A program made the position numbers and the translations under genes. 61,413 nucleotides of DNA from Brachionus koreanus. Taxonomy: Eukaryota; Rotifera; Eurotatoria; Ploima; Brachionidae. The notes beneath the pieces are model-generated. The model did no database searches, had not been told where the DNA came from, and was given only the letters and a program-made list of their open reading frames with translations. Below are positions 11,597 to 24,210 of the stretch, piece after piece; the first letter of the stretch is position 1, and each line of letters begins with the position of its first letter. Location: NCBI GenBank assembly GCA_016987375.1, contig PJRA01000160.1, forward strand, positions 1,594,218 to 1,655,630. The letters run 5' to 3'.

Positions 11597-13002
11597 ACAT
11601 TTTGTTTCGTTTTTCTTAATTAAGTTTATCTATCTAGCTTTTATTATTTAATGACAAAATTAAAAGAAGAATAAATATTGATTATTTTAAATAAATCAAA
11701 ATTAAAAATTTTATTTTACCCTTGTTTTTCAATCTATCTTTATTTTAACGAATTCTGTTTTATTAAAATATTTTAGAATTCCGAAAGATTAAATTTCTAA
11801 TAAACTAGAACTCTTTCTTCTTCAAAATCAGAAATTAAAAAAAAAATCTTTGTAATTCACCTCCGACTTTAAACTTTTGTTTTAAGAACTATAATTTTGA
11901 ATATAGGTATAATATGAGGGCGGTGAAGTTGGGAATAATTTTTTCAAAAGCAGAGCAACTTTTAGAAATTTCAATTTTAAACAAATCATTTCTGACCATA
12001 AAAATAAAGATTAAGATTTAACAAACATTGTTCACATTTGTTAAAATTTTGGATTTTTCTAAAAACAAAGATAATCTTCCAAATTTGAAAATTGTATTTT
12101 AAAAATGTACTGTTGCATAAGAAATTGCTTTCAACTTCACCATCTCTATAATATGTCGTCTTGAATCTCAGTTAGCTCTGTCGATGATTCGGATGATTTA
12201 AATTAAACTAAAACTTAACTTTATTCAAATACTTTTCTTGACCGTTTTTTTAAAACCACTTTCACTTGTTTTTTAAAAAATTGAAATTCAGATATTTAAA
12301 AAAAAAAAATTATAAAATAGCTTTTCAAAGCTTAACATCTTGTTTTTAGTTCTTAAAAAATTTAATCAATTTAAACAAAAAATATTTAATTTGCCTATAT
12401 AACTAAATTTGAAATTTTTATCAATAATCAGCCGGACTTTCTAGTGTAAACGAGTTGATCTATCTTTTTATCGATTACAATGCCAAATAGATTTTACATA
12501 ATTTTATAACAAAAGCAAAAATTTAAAATTACTCAAAATTAAACAATAGAATTCAATACTGAATTAAATAATTCAAAATAAAAGAATGCATAAGATGATA
12601 GATATAAAAAATAGTTCAATTTTAGAACCAAATTTATTCACAAAAATAATCAAAAAAAAAATTTAAAAAAAAAATATTGCAAAAAAACTGATGATATATA
12701 GAGTTATTTACATTTAGGATAGAGTTTAAGACCGAATATATAAGGACCAGTTCGCTTTACATTTGTACACAAACAAAAATTTCGGTTTAATTTATCTAGT
12801 TTAATTAATGAAAGCCATAAACATATGTCATAAGTTTATCTCTTGCTATTAAAACAACTTCTATAAAAAAATTTATTTCGTTTTAGTTTTAAAAACATAA
12901 CAAAAGCTTTCAGAGTTTGAATTTTGACAAAAAATCTTTTTTAGAAAACTTAATAGACTTTGATTATTGTAAAAATTTTTTAAATAGTTTCAAAACAAAT
13001 GT
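11597..13002. other. gene-free AT-rich stretch between peroxiredoxin C and ATG9
   Basis: Converging 3' flanks of the two genes. I found no coding fragment, repeat or RNA gene. Confidence 0.4.
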
Positions 13003-16000
13003 TTATAAATTAAGACTGTTTGAGTTAAAATTGTTGATTTTATTTTGGCTATGTGAGAGTTTTAGTCCATTGGTGCGATTATTTGTTAAATAAGTTGTAT
13101 CATTATAGCTTGTCATTGTCAAATTATGAGCAGTGTCATCTTCACTTTCGCTCTCTAAACCTTGATTATATTGAACACGCTTGTGATCACTTTCCAATAA
13201 CGGCCTTTTTTGATTCATTTCAAATAAATTTTCACCATCAGTATCGTCATCATTTTCTTCTTTAACATTGTCCAAGTCAATATAATCTCCATGATGATAT
13301 TTACGGTGGAGCTAGATAATAAAATTATTGTTATTAAATAAAATAAGAAATTAATCTTAATTTTACTTCATGAATATACAAAGCGCTGAAGCACATATCT
13401 AAAGAGTTTTCAATGGCTGTAGTGATATTCGGACCGGGCATTACAGGCAGACCTTGTGAAGACAATTGCAATGTTGATGCTTGAGCTCTTATCATTTTCA
13501 AATTTATAAATTCTTTTTTATCCAAAAAAAATTAAATTTACATTGATAGAAGAGTTTGTTGTTTATTAGTAAATAATGGACCTTCAATACGTGAAACAGC
13601 TCCTCTTGGCATTTGTCCACTTTGTTGAATATGAAAATCGTATTGCGGTTGTGAATTTAAAGATGATTCTTTTTTGTTTTAAGTTTTAATTGTTAACACA
13701 TTAAATTACTAATGTTTAAAGCAAAAAATTACTTATTAAATTTGATGTTAGATTAGGAGCAGGGTTATAAACAAGAGATTGTAAGTGGTAAATCGATTTG
13801 TTTAGCGATTGTTCCATGTTTGGTTCAGTTATGGACTCTGCTGTCTTGGGCTCGTTATTACTCTTAGCTATGCTCTGTTCAGTGATGCTTGTTTCCTTTA
13901 TAGCTTGATCCTTAAGTTGGTCAATAAATGCCAATGATTCTGCTGGAAGTCTCCATTTCGGATTTGTATGAACAAAATGAATGAGTGATAATTCAGTTTT
14001 TCCATTTCTAGCTTGGTGAGTTTTTTTTGGATTGGTCTTGGACAACCATTTTGGATTACCGTGTCGTTTTGTATCCATTTGAGCAAAACTGCAAACATCA
14101 CCGACTCCAACAACATCAACGGTAAAATTGCGCAAAAAGTCCACCAAACTAGCTGATCTTGGTCTTAGCCAAAATATCAAAATAAATGGTGTAATTATTG
14201 GGCTTAAAAGCTCTTCAAGTAAATAGACCTAGATGTTAGAATTATTTCAAAATGTTTTCTTGAATTTTTTTTTCATTAATTTAGCTTACAAATTTATATT
14301 GAAATAGTTTCACAAATTCGTCTCGGACAACATAAGAATTTGCATGTTCTTTCCATGAGTCGGGCATGTAATGAACATGCGCTAATACTTGAAACATCAT
14401 TTGATCGGAAAAAAAAACAAAATTCTAAATATAAATATTTTTTTAATTCAATATTAATTTTATTTGATTATTAGTACTTCATCAGGTATAAGAGACCTAG
14501 CTATACCAGCTATTGCGCCTGTAACAGATATAATTGTAAGCAAATGTTCTATGTTAATGACATCTTCGTCATATATGGTCAATAGGACCAGAACTGCGAA
14601 AATGGTTCCACATGTAAGAACAAAAAATTTAGCAAAAACTGCTAAAAATTTTGACACAAATGAACTAAGATAATTCATTGCTGGTCTGTAAGCTCTAGAC
14701 AATCTTGCGTCTAGCTCGTGATCAAGCTCGTTGAAATGTCTAAAATACAATCGACCATAATTGCTCCATCTTCTTGAACCAAGAACACTAGGATCTCGTT
14801 TAATCAACTAAGTTTTTTAAATCATGGTAAAAATAAATCCATAAAAAATAACAAAAAAATTACTTCAGTATAATTATACAAAAATTGAAGTAGCTGCCAA
14901 ACGAATATAACTGGGGATAAAATTAAGTTCAAAATTCCAAGAATCAATATTGATTTGGATAACCTAGATTAAGAGAAGTTATTAAAAATTTAACAAAAAA
15001 TAATTAATTTACTCTGCAGTAAGTTCAGCTCGTTTACTGTAAACTTTATACTCAGGTCTAAGTTGATAACAATTCTGAAAAGGCGCAAAAGGTCCCCCTT
15101 TAGAAATTTTTAATTTAGAACTAACCTCATTTTAGAAAAAAAAAACTAAATACTTACAGAAAAACAAAAATTCAAAATTATATTTGAAGCCGGTGGTTAG
15201 CAAAATTCTATCAGAAGATAATTTAATTTATTCAAATACTAAAATTGAAATAAAATAAAAAATACAATTGTCCAAATATTGGTATGTCAATCTTTGGTGG
15301 CAATATTCCCTGATTTACCATAGCCACTAAATAATTTTTAAAACGAAGAATACGGTTATAAATGTCTAATTCAGTCAACTCTTGTTTATGAATACATAAA
15401 TGGTGTTTTTTCTGCATTTGAAGTAGCTTTTCTAGCACCTCATTCCATGTTATGTTCGGTAAATCATTCTTGAATAAAAAAAATTTAAATAAAGAAAATT
15501 TAAATTTACTTTAAAGATATATTAGTTTATGAAATAGCTGAGACTAGAATTTTAACATTTGGTATTTATTGTATGTTTAATAAATGTACCTACCGTGTGT
15601 ATATTCAAAGCTGATATATAAAAAGACCTAATTTCGGCATATCTTGCAATATTGTAAATGGCTTTTATTAATCGAAAGACCCAAAATATGAAAACAATTG
15701 TTATAGAAAACCAAATTTTGAAGTCGATGCTAATTAAAAAGATGAAAATTTTTTATTTAAAATTTGAAAAAGTGGACAAAAAAATATTTACTTATTAATA
15801 CACTTGTCAAGGGGATAAATTACATCATGTATAGACCTTTTTTCTACAAATGAATTGTTTTTCTTATCGCTAATTACTTGTTGGCTTTGAAAAAGTATAT
15901 TATAATCAACACACTCAAGCATAAAAACGCTGAATAATGTCAAAAACATTATTTGGAAAAGGTTTAAAAATTCGATTAAGATCAATGATGGCATTCCGTG

Positions 16001-16224
16001 ATTTTGGTGATAATGGTATACTCGTGCGAAAAATTCATCTAAATCATCTATGTGGCTCCATTTTGCTTAAATTTAAATAAGATTAAAATAAGTTCTTAAA
16101 TCTATGTGTAAGTACATTTTTCGATTTCATGTGTCAAAGTGGTAAATTGAGGTGGATAATCTTCTTCTTCATTATCCGTGTACTGTGCAGTTAGGCCTCT
16201 ATATTGACTTACGGATGAAGACAT
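13003..16224 (-). CDS. ATG9: autophagy protein 9 (lipid scramblase), 13 exons
   Basis: Multispanning phospholipid scramblase that seeds and feeds the growing autophagosome membrane. The exons, 5' to 3', are 16224-16116, 16065-15792, 15729-15594, 15468-15266, 15207-15158, 15097-15013, 14963-14864, 14807-14478, 14424-14290, 14228-13733, 13668-13542, 13487-13367 and 13311-13003. They total 824 residues; human ATG9A has 839. Family blocks are clear: WSHIDDLDEFFARVY, ECVDYNILF, KQELTELDIYNRILRF, GSRRWSNYGRLYFRHFNELD, LTIYDEDV, RNFTVDVVGVGDVCSFAQMD and GKTELSLIHF. The C-terminal tail is long, polar and poorly conserved, as usual; the short SALYIHE segment matches the ALYMH motif of the human tail. 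The exon 11/12 junction uses the acceptor at 13488-13489; the other nearby AG breaks the frame. Confidence 0.95.
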
Positions 16225-17478
16225 TTTAATTTTTTTTTTATAAATATTCTACTGGTTATTTTTTTGTGCTGTATCCATAAATTTTTACATTGAATTTTCT
16301 TTATCTGAATTTCTAAATTAAAAATAAAATTTTAAATTAAATCTAATTCTTGTTGCTTTTATTTTATTTTTTTAAATGATGAATCGGAAAATTTTTAATC
16401 ATAAAGACTTTAGATAAATAGAAAATGATTAAATTTTAGAAATATTATTTTCCGAAAGATATTTTCGAGATGTCCAAAAAGCTTGAATCATTTTGGAGAA
16501 AAGCTAAAATGTCATGAATAAAAATTTATATTAAAATTAATGGTGATAGGATTGAAATTTTAACTTTGAAAGCAATAAATCCTAATTTTAGACCGAACCC
16601 ATACAAAAATTGAAATAACTTAAATTGGAAAAATTAAAATCATCGAGGCCTTAATTTTTTTCAATTTTAACATAGACAGACTATGATATTAATAAGATAT
16701 AAAACATTCGAATGAATGCATCTTTAAATTACGACTTAAAAAAAATTATCATTGAAAATAATATACTCAAAATTACAGCTGATTAAGAATTTATTTCGTC
16801 TTACGAAAAAGCGAATAGGCTGTCTGAAAGTAATTATGAATTTATCTAAGTAATGTGACTTTATGTATTAACTTTATTAAATTATCTTTATTTAGTGAGT
16901 GATACAGAGCAAATGGACTTAGCGTCTAGATATTCTATTAATTTTAATTTCTAAAGATCAATTATTTCAACGAGGTTTATTCTAATTTTTGAAAATTTTA
17001 ATAAATTATTCTCTCAAAATATTTTTTCTTTAATTTGCGCATTTTACTAAGTCTAGTTACGTAAAAGTTGAGACTTTAATATTGCATAATTTTCAATACT
17101 CTCGATATCCTTTAACTTGAGATTTAGAAAATAAATTTTGTGAATTTTTAATTAAATAAAGTTAACTAATTATTTTCAAAATTTTATTTGAAAATTTTAA
17201 TAAATAATTCAAGACAAAAACAATGTCACTAGCATCTAAAATCATTTTTAAACTTACAAAAATTTTAAAAACATTACAATAATTCTCCTTTGCACTGACT
17301 TTTTGATTGTCTTTTTAATAAACATTGGCAAAATGGTATTTTAGTTTCAATTCCGCTTTCTAATATTTCAAATTCAGACATGATTTGAAATTATTTGCTC
17401 AATTTGATTACGTCTAATTTTCATTATTGTAGATTTAGTTACTATATCAAAAATATACTATTTTGAGAAATATACTCT
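16225..17478. other. divergent intergenic region, ATG9 / AHSA1
   Basis: ATG9 and AHSA1 point away from each other. The ATG9-proximal part shows no clear element. No coding fragment is visible. Confidence 0.4.
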
Positions 17479-17493
17479 AGAAATTTCTAGAAT
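17479..17493 (+). promoter_or_regulatory. heat shock element, three contiguous inverted units
   Basis: The bases read AGAAA TTTCT AGAAT, three perfect alternating nGAAn/nTTCn pentamers, the consensus binding site for an HSF trimer. They lie 138 bp before the AHSA1 start codon and about 36 bp upstream of a TATA-like box. AHSA1 is heat-inducible in other eukaryotes, so function is plausible. Confidence 0.75.
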
Positions 17494-17528
17494 TAAATTA
17501 TTTCATTTAACTAGTATGCTTTTTGAAA

Positions 17529-17535
17529 TATAAAA
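17529..17535 (+). promoter_or_regulatory. probable TATA box of AHSA1
   Basis: TATAAAA followed by a short GC-rich string (GCGCGC), unusual in this AT-rich spacer, and by a second TATATAAAAT at about 17545. Position between the heat shock element and the start codon fits a core promoter. Confidence 0.5.
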
Positions 17536-17591
17536 GCGCGCAAGTATATAAAATAATAATTTTTTTAGTTAAAATCCAACTTATTCGAAAA

Positions 17592-17604
17592 GAAAATTCT
17601 TGAA
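17592..17604 (+). promoter_or_regulatory. second heat shock element in the AHSA1 leader
   Basis: GAA-AA-TTC-TT-GAA, again three perfectly spaced units, 26 bp before the start codon. If the TATA-like box is used, this site lies in the 5' untranslated region. Confidence 0.6.
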
Positions 17605-17630
17605 CAATCAGTCTTTAAAAAAAAGATAAG

Positions 17631-18855
17631 ATGGCCAAGTGGGGAGAAGGTGATCCTAGATGGATTGTTGAAGAACGTGCTGATGCAACCAATGTAAATA
17701 ATTGGCATTGGACTGAAAAAAATGCAACTCCATGGTCAAGAGACAAGTTGAAAGAGTTGCTAACCGGTTTGATAATTGAAAACGAAGAATGTAAATTTTT
17801 AAAGAACAATTTTATTAAAAGATTTTGAATTAGCCTGCTTTAGTTTGTTGTAAAATAAAGGAAATTACCAAAATAGAGGGCGAAGCAACTGCTAATAACC
17901 GTAAAGCTAAACTTATCTTTTTCTACGAATGGGTAGTGAATGGAGACTGGGAAGGAACGCTGAAAAATGGTGAAAATAAAACAGTTTATAAAGGAAAATT
18001 TGATATACCAAATCTAAGCGAAGAGCATGATGCTAAAGATGTGGATGTCAACATTAGCATGACTAATGAAAACAAACAGCCTAAAATGAAAGAATTCATG
18101 TATAGACAAGGGACTCAAAAAATACGTGATCAACTGGCTAAATATATAATATTATTAAAAGAAGGTGTTTGCCTTATTAATTTATCTTAAAACTTATATT
18201 TAATATTGATAAATCTGCTTTTTAAGAATTCTCTCAAGGACTTATTCTACCAACTAAAGATAGTAGTAGCAATTTGAAAAATCTTGCTTCCACTCAAGGG
18301 AATATACAGGCGCCTAAATCGACCGAAAAATCTGCTTCAACAAAGTCAAATCAGGATATTAATGGTTCGGCCAAAATACCGACCAAAAAATTGTCCATTA
18401 GTGAAGATTTTAAATGCCGAGTAAATGAGTTGTATGATGTATTTACCAATATTGAAATGGTAAGAGCTTTTGCTCGATCATCAAATATAATTTATGAGCC
18501 AGAAAAAGGTGGAAAATTTTCTCTTTTTGACTCAAATGTCTCGGGAAATTTTGTTGAATTGGTAATAATTTTTTTTCTATTTTTACTAAAAAAAACGAAT
18601 TTTAACTTTTTAAAATTGAATTTTTTCAAGATACCTAACAAAAAGATAGTAATGAATTGGAGAAACAAGCGTTGGGTTGAGGAGCATTATTCAGTTGTTA
18701 CAATAGAATTTAACGAGAAAGAAGATTACACATTGCTGACTTTAAATCAGAGTGGAATACCGCAGAACTTTTTTGAAAATACAGAAGAAGGATGGAAAAA
18801 TTATTATTTCAATTCAATTAAGCAAGCTTTCGGGTTCGGTTCTAGAATTATGTAA
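17631..18855 (+). CDS. AHSA1: AHA1, activator of Hsp90 ATPase
   Basis: Hsp90 co-chaperone that binds the middle domain and stimulates ATP hydrolysis. The exons are 17631-17790, 17844-18164, 18227-18561 and 18631-18855, giving 346 residues against 338 in human. The N-terminus MAKWGEGDPRWIVEER and NVNNWHWTE are almost invariant in animals. NNRKAK carries the RKxK motif needed for full activation. The C-terminal AHSA1 (START-like) domain runs from about residue 205 and includes NVSGNF and GWKNYYFNSIKQAFGFGSR. The linker between the domains is Ser/Thr/Lys-rich. Intron 3 is 69 bp, a multiple of three without a stop, so retained transcripts would stay in frame. Heat-shock control is suggested by the upstream elements. 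Confidence 0.97.
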
Positions 18856-20156
18856 TCATGAAAATGGTCGAAATTTTTTAAAAATCTTTTATTAAAAGTT
18901 TTTAAGTAAATATATTTAAAAATCCAACGTTGAATTATTGTACCAATGTTTTCTTTCGAAAGGCTTTTTTTTTAACTTCATTTACTCTGATTTTATTGAA
19001 TCATAACAGAAATATGTCTTTCTGATATCGATCAATAAAAAATTAATTTGACAAATTTTATTGTTTAACTGATATTCTTTTTATCATATTATTTTATCTT
19101 AGATTACATCTCATATCATGCTACTTTCATAATATAATCAAAAATTAAAAAAAAAATAAAATTTCATTTTTGATTATTATAAACCAATTCTTTTTGACTC
19201 TAATTGATTTCCTTTAAAATATTTTGAGGTTTACTTAAAAATACAATTTTTAATCTTTTTTAAAAAAATAATTAAAATTCTAAATTAGACTTTTCTATTG
19301 AAAGAAGACTAAACAATACATAAATATCTCTTAAAATCATTTCTTTTCTTATTTTAGAATTTAGGAACTGACTTGAGCAAGTTTTACCTTAGAATAACAA
19401 TTCTACATAGATTTAAGCGTGATTAACCTTAGGACATCAGAAAAAAGACTAGTTTTGAGCTCGTTTTTAAAAAAGGGGATACTTGGAGCTGCACTAATTT
19501 TTTTTGTATGTCTTCTATTAAGAAATTTATTTATTTGTTGAAGTGAAGCATAAATTTTCGTATATTGTTCAGAATAAAATTTTGAATTTAAAGAACGAGC
19601 GTCAGGAACCAGTTCAAAGTGTCTAACAAAAACGCAGCATCACCTTTTTTAAAAGCGCTCTCTTTTTATTTAAATTCTTTAGAACAACTATATATTCTTC
19701 TTATTTTAAGCGCATAAACCTTCCACTGGATATATTTCACGAGTTACTACAGTTGCTATTGTCTTTTTTGCACTAATGACCTAATAATACCAAAATTTCA
19801 AAATTTTTATTTCATTCATTTAAAAAATTTATTATAGAATAGAATAATGAGAAAGTGTTTTTTGTCAGATATGAAAAATAAAATTTATCAGGTGATTTTG
19901 ATATTTCGTCAGATTTTAAACAAAATTGACAGGTTATTGATAAAATTGTCAGATTAATTTTTAATAAAAAAGTCAGATATTTAATTTATAGGATTTGCAA
20001 CTTGGCCAAATCCCCAAATCCTTGAAAAAAGCATAACTATGACCCCTAAGAAATCTTCTCCCACTCAAGATTCTTATTCGTAAGTTACTTGAACTTATTT
20101 ATATTAGAATATAGTTTTATTGAAAACAATATTTTTTTTATTCATAAGAAATTTTA
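18856..20156. other. gene-poor spacer with possible LINE debris
   Basis: AT-rich. From about 19560 the composition becomes more mixed and may be the 5' side of the LINE remnant that is readable from 20157, but no motif can be placed. Confidence 0.35.
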
Positions 20157-20580
20157 AGGAAAGGAATTAGAAAGCATAAGCGCACTACAGATAATCTCTT
20201 TTTTCTAAAACATAAAGCTGTATAATCTTATAATAGAAAGAAAAAAGTCTGGTGTCTTTATTTTGACAATTCCAAAGCTTATGTTACACTTTGGCATATT
20301 TATAAGCTATAAACTAATGAGATATAATCTAACTTTCTATCTAATTCATTTGATAAGATCTTTTCTGGATTTAAGATCTTTTACAGTAAATATAAATGGT
20401 CATCAATACCCTTTTAAAGCAGGAGTTTCACCATGGTCAGTAACCAGTTCACATCTGTTTAGTATTTTTATAAATGACATATCAAAAAGAAATAAATCAA
20501 GCTTCCAATAATATTTTCTTTTTACAAATGATTTGGCTACTTTTTTATTTTTTTTCTGAAGGACCTTTAGCTCGATATTT
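20157..20580 (+). mobile_element. degenerate LINE reverse transcriptase remnant, second family
   Basis: Translation with frame changes gives RKHKRTTDNLFFL, then VWCLYFDNSKAY, LWH..IYKL, RSFTVNINGHQ and then AGVSPWSVTSSHLFSIFINDI. These correspond to the RT fingers and palm of a CR1/jockey-type element, with the usual AGVPQGSVLSP changed to GVSPWSVTSS. Several stops and frameshifts show that it is dead. The sequence differs throughout from the copy at 9540-10220, so it is a different lineage. Confidence 0.8.
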
Positions 20581-22154
20581 AAAAAAAAAACATATCATTT
20601 TGAAGAGAATTCACAATGATTACTTACTCTGCTTACTTTAACGCATAATGTGACTTGAACTATAGAATTAAAAGGATGCCAAAATCAAAAATATCCAATC
20701 TATTAAAAAACACATTAAATTTTATTACTCAACATAATTTAATCTTAATTTTATTAGAAATATTTAATAATACTGAACTTAATATTTTTCAAATATTGAA
20801 AATAACTGATCGATGCACAAATTTAACACAATTTCAACAAACATTGAATACCTAGATAAAAAATCCACTATAACAATTACTGCCTTAATAAATCTATCAA
20901 AAGAGCGTTTAATATAAATAAAAAAATTATTTGTATTAGATTTTTGCACAATAGTATTTAGGCTGGCTAAATATTATTTTCTTAACAAAATTTTATTTAG
21001 CACGAAACCTTTGCTATCTTCAAAAGTGCCATTGTGAATAATGGAACAAAAACCAAAACAAATATTTAAAATTGAAAATTATTTTTTCTTTAGGTCAAAA
21101 AAAAATAGAGTATAAAAAAATATAAAAAAAAAAGCAACACTAAACCCTCTTAGTGTCTATCCAAAAATTTCCCTTAAAGAAAAATATAAAGATTTTGCTG
21201 TGTCTCAAGCTAAAAATGATGAAGGCTTCCTTATTTTTGTCCATGAAATGACATCAAGAAAAAATAAATCCAAAGTGTTGTTGTAGGCTTTGTTCTTGTT
21301 TCTATTTCCATTGTTAAGGTATATTTATTCATTATATTTATACATTATTTACATTATATTACATAAATTGGATAGAATTTTTTAAAGATAAGATGAACCT
21401 TTCCCTGGTCCAACACTAAAAGAAAAAGATGATGATTTTAGCATAAAAACAAATTCCAAAAAAGACAAAATCGGGCAAATGGCATGAATTAGATTACAGA
21501 AAATTTTTTTTTCATTAGTTGTAATTTTTTTTTCCTCTTTTATGAAATTTTAAATTACAAAATTTTTGATAAAAATATTTAAATAATCTTATAAAAAAAA
21601 TATTATATATTGATTCAGTTTATGTTTTGTCTCATTTTATAATTTTTTTTCTTTCTTTTTTATGTGTTTTTCTACTTCACTCCAAAACTGATTGATAAAT
21701 TTAGCTGTTTATTTTTTTGTTTAATTTTTTACCATTTCAAATGAATATCCAAGACTTTGCTTAAGGACTTTTTTAATTTTAAAGGAATAAGAAGATTATT
21801 TTAAAATATGGTTTTGTTTTTTGAATAAATTTTATTAAATTATCAAATTAATTCATACTCATAATCTCTGGATCATTACTTTTTAAAAATAAAACAAACC
21901 AATTTAAATAAAATGATTGATATTTTTTAGAGATAATAGATAATTTTAATTCGCACATACAGACGAAAATAAAGAAGTTTTGCTTAACATCTCTACAATC
22001 ATCAATAGTACAAAATATAATGCCATTCTAATGTTAATAAATAAATATGTTTGTATAAATTTGAGTGCTAATAAAACAGAATAAATGATTAAATTAAAAA
22101 AAATCAATTCTTTAGAGTCATTAGGGTGGTTTGCATAATTGAGCTAGCTGAACA
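20581..22154. other. spacer with one coding-like remnant (21141-21480)
   Basis: Mostly AT-rich and non-coding. Around 21141-21270 one plus frame reads through SLKEKYKDFAVSQAKNDEG and then FLIFVHEMTSRKN; a shift of frame gives a hydrophobic VVVGFVLVSISIV, and after an intron-like gap come the residues DEPFPGPTLKEKDDDF. It may be a small membrane-protein pseudogene or an unrecognised short gene. I cannot name it. Confidence 0.25.
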
Positions 22155-22684
22155 TTAATGCTTTCGAGCTTTGCCTTGCTGTTGTACAGGTTGTACTTGA
22201 GGAATCATTTGTCCCATTTGCTGATCTTGATAATTTATTTTCTTATAACTTTTTATTAATTTATTTTAAATCTGATTTACCTCTTCTTTCATTTCCTGGT
22301 GCTGGGGCATATCCTGGAATCAATGGTCTGAATGCTTTGATTAAATTTTTATAAAAAAAATTTTAATTTAAAGTTTGTTTTACGTTGTCCTGGATATGAA
22401 ACTGGAAAGCTTGATGAGGAAACTAGTGGAGCTTGACCAAAAACTTGATTATTCTGAAAGCCACCCATTTGTCCTGGCATTTGAGTTGGAAATGGTGGGA
22501 AAGCACTAGGCGAAGAAAATCCTGGTGTACCGAATCCTGATCCAGTCGCAGGAAATGTCTGAGAACCAAAAGCACTAGACGGACTAGCAAAGGATGTGAA
22601 TTGGCCTGGAGTTGTAGAGAATCCCGGTTGATTGGGAAAACCTTGTTGAGCTGATTTTTCGACTTTTGACTTGCTTAAACCCAT
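22155..22684 (-). CDS. low-complexity Met-Gly protein 1, unknown function
   Basis: Exons 22684-22384, 22334-22281 and 22225-22155, giving 141 residues. The protein begins MGLSKSK, a Gly2/Ser6 pattern expected for N-myristoylation. The rest is Pro, Gly, Ser, Phe and Gln rich (FPNQPGFSTTPGQF, MPGQMGGFQNN), with no cysteine and no predicted fold, and ends in QQGKARKH. Junctions keep frame through the PLIPGYAPAPGNERR segment. I recognise no family. It is the first of three same-strand genes whose products all start with Met-Gly and are low complexity. Confidence 0.65.
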
Positions 22685-23277
22685 TTTGACTGTAAAATTT
22701 GTATTAAATATGGTAAATACTAAATCAAAACAATTAGAATTTACTTTATAAAAAAATTGAAACGATTTTTAATTTAAAAACAATAAACAAAACTTTTTTA
22801 TGAGTTTTGTAATGTACGAAAAAATATCAAATAATTAAAATAAAATTTTATTCTAATAAAATATAGATTCTAAGTGTTAAATTCATTTCCTATAAAATTA
22901 ATCTCAATCACTGTTTTTTAATGTTGATTGAATAGTCAAAAAAATTGGAATCTCAATTTTTATGTCCAAAATTTATGGGACATTCTACTAATTTTTTGCA
23001 ATAAAATAAAAAAAAAACTCCATCAAAAATATCGTTCTAACATTAATTCTTTGATATAAAGAAATAGAAATAAGTTATATATAGCTTTGATTTAAAAAAA
23101 AATATCCCTTAAAATCCATAAAAATATATCTTCTATACTGAACAACTAAGACACTACTTTAAGTAATCAAAAAATTTAGTTATAAAAAATTAGACAAATA
23201 AAATCTTAGGACTTAGGTTTCCAATCTAAAAAAAATACAATAAGTTTAGTTAAATTTTTAATTTCAACGCCTACTTT
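22685..23277. other. spacer between low-complexity genes 1 and 2
   Basis: AT-rich promoter and 3' flank sequence; nothing else seen. Confidence 0.4.
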
Positions 23278-24210
23278 CTATTTTCTCTCGTTAGGACTTA
23301 TTTGTCTAAGACGGGAATTTCTACCGAATTCCGGATAATTATTAAATGATTGATTTTTTGCTTTCGATGAACTTGGAACGCAACCTGGGGGACATTTTTG
23401 TGGGGCTGGCACACAACCTGGAGGACAAAATGGTCTAAATTGTTGTGGTTGAGGTTGAGGGAAATAATTTGGCGGGCAACAAGGTAATTGATTAGGAACA
23501 GGTTGAGCTCGGTAGACATTTGTTTGTGTTAAATTTTGTGTAAGAGTCGGTTGGGGTGGGAGAGTAAAAGATTGAGGTGGTGGTGGAGGAGCTACTTGTG
23601 TGAATGGTGGTTGAAAAACAGGTGGTGGCAAAGCGGGCATTTGTGGAAGCATCGGTGGAAATGAAGGAACAGGTCCATTAGGCATTGGCGGCATCATAAA
23701 TGATGGCATTGGAGGAGGCATTATTGGTGGAGGACATGGCATGGGCATCTGAGGTGGCATAGGTGGTGGACATGGCATGGGCATTGGCATTGGAGGTGGC
23801 ATAGGTGGAGGACAGAATGATGGCAATGGAGGAGGCATTATTGGTGGAGGACATGGCATAGGCATCTGAGGTGGCATAGGTGGTGGACATGGCATGGGCA
23901 TTGGCATTGGGAGTGGCATTGGTGGAGGACATGGCATGGGCATTGGCATTGGCATTGGGGGTGGCATTGGTGGAGGACAGAATGATGGCATTGGCATTGG
24001 CATTGGCGGTGGCATTGGTGGAGGACAGAATGATGGCATTGGCATAGGTGGAGGACATGGTGGAGGACATGGACGAGAACATGGTCTAGGACATCGTGGT
24101 GGACAAGGTGGTGGGCATGGTGGAGGGCACGGACGAGGATTACATGTTGGATATACTGGAACACAACCAGGTGGACATGGTCTTGGACATCTTGAATTTC
24201 TTGAGCCCAT
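23278..24210 (-). CDS. Cys/Pro/Met-rich Met-Gly protein 2, unknown function
   Basis: Uninterrupted frame of 310 residues starting MGSRNSRC: Gly2 with Ser6 fits N-myristoylation, and Cys8 could be palmitoylated. After an N-terminal block of CPRPC and CPPPC repeats, including CPPGCVP, comes a long array of PMPMPMPCPPPMPP-type repeats (about residues 45-175). A Pro/Gln-rich segment follows, then two more CPPGCVP motifs, and a basic tail. The array is a GGCATT/GGTGGA-type repeat in the DNA. Other frames across it are also open for long runs, but only this one has a sensible start, motifs shared with gene 3 and a polar end. It could be a structural, cuticle-like or membrane-tethered protein; function is unknown. 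Confidence 0.7.
   Translation of the reverse strand: MGSRNSRCPRPCPPGCVPVYPTCNPRPCPPPCPPPCPPRCPRPCSRPCPPPCPPPMPMPSFCPPPMPPPMPMPMPSFCPPPMPPPMPMPMPMPCPPPMPLPMPMPMPCPPPMPPQMPMPCPPPIMPPPLPSFCPPPMPPPMPMPMPCPPPMPPQMPMPCPPPIMPPPMPSFMMPPMPNGPVPSFPPMLPQMPALPPPVFQPPFTQVAPPPPPQSFTLPPQPTLTQNLTQTNVYRAQPVPNQLPCCPPNYFPQPQPQQFRPFCPPGCVPAPQKCPPGCVPSSSKAKNQSFNNYPEFGRNSRLRQISPNERK
23690..24080. repeat. in-frame hexamer-based minisatellite inside gene 2
   Basis: Imperfect arrays of GGCATT and GGTGGAGGACA-type units repeat across about 390 bp, with larger duplicated blocks (for example the GGAGGCATTATTGGTGGAGG block appears near 23711 and near 23830). All changes keep the minus-strand reading frame. Confidence 0.85.

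Noticed and set aside
13053..13265. Plus-strand open frame over the ATG9 tail
   Set aside because: Antisense to the last ATG9 exon, with no motif and no conservation argument.
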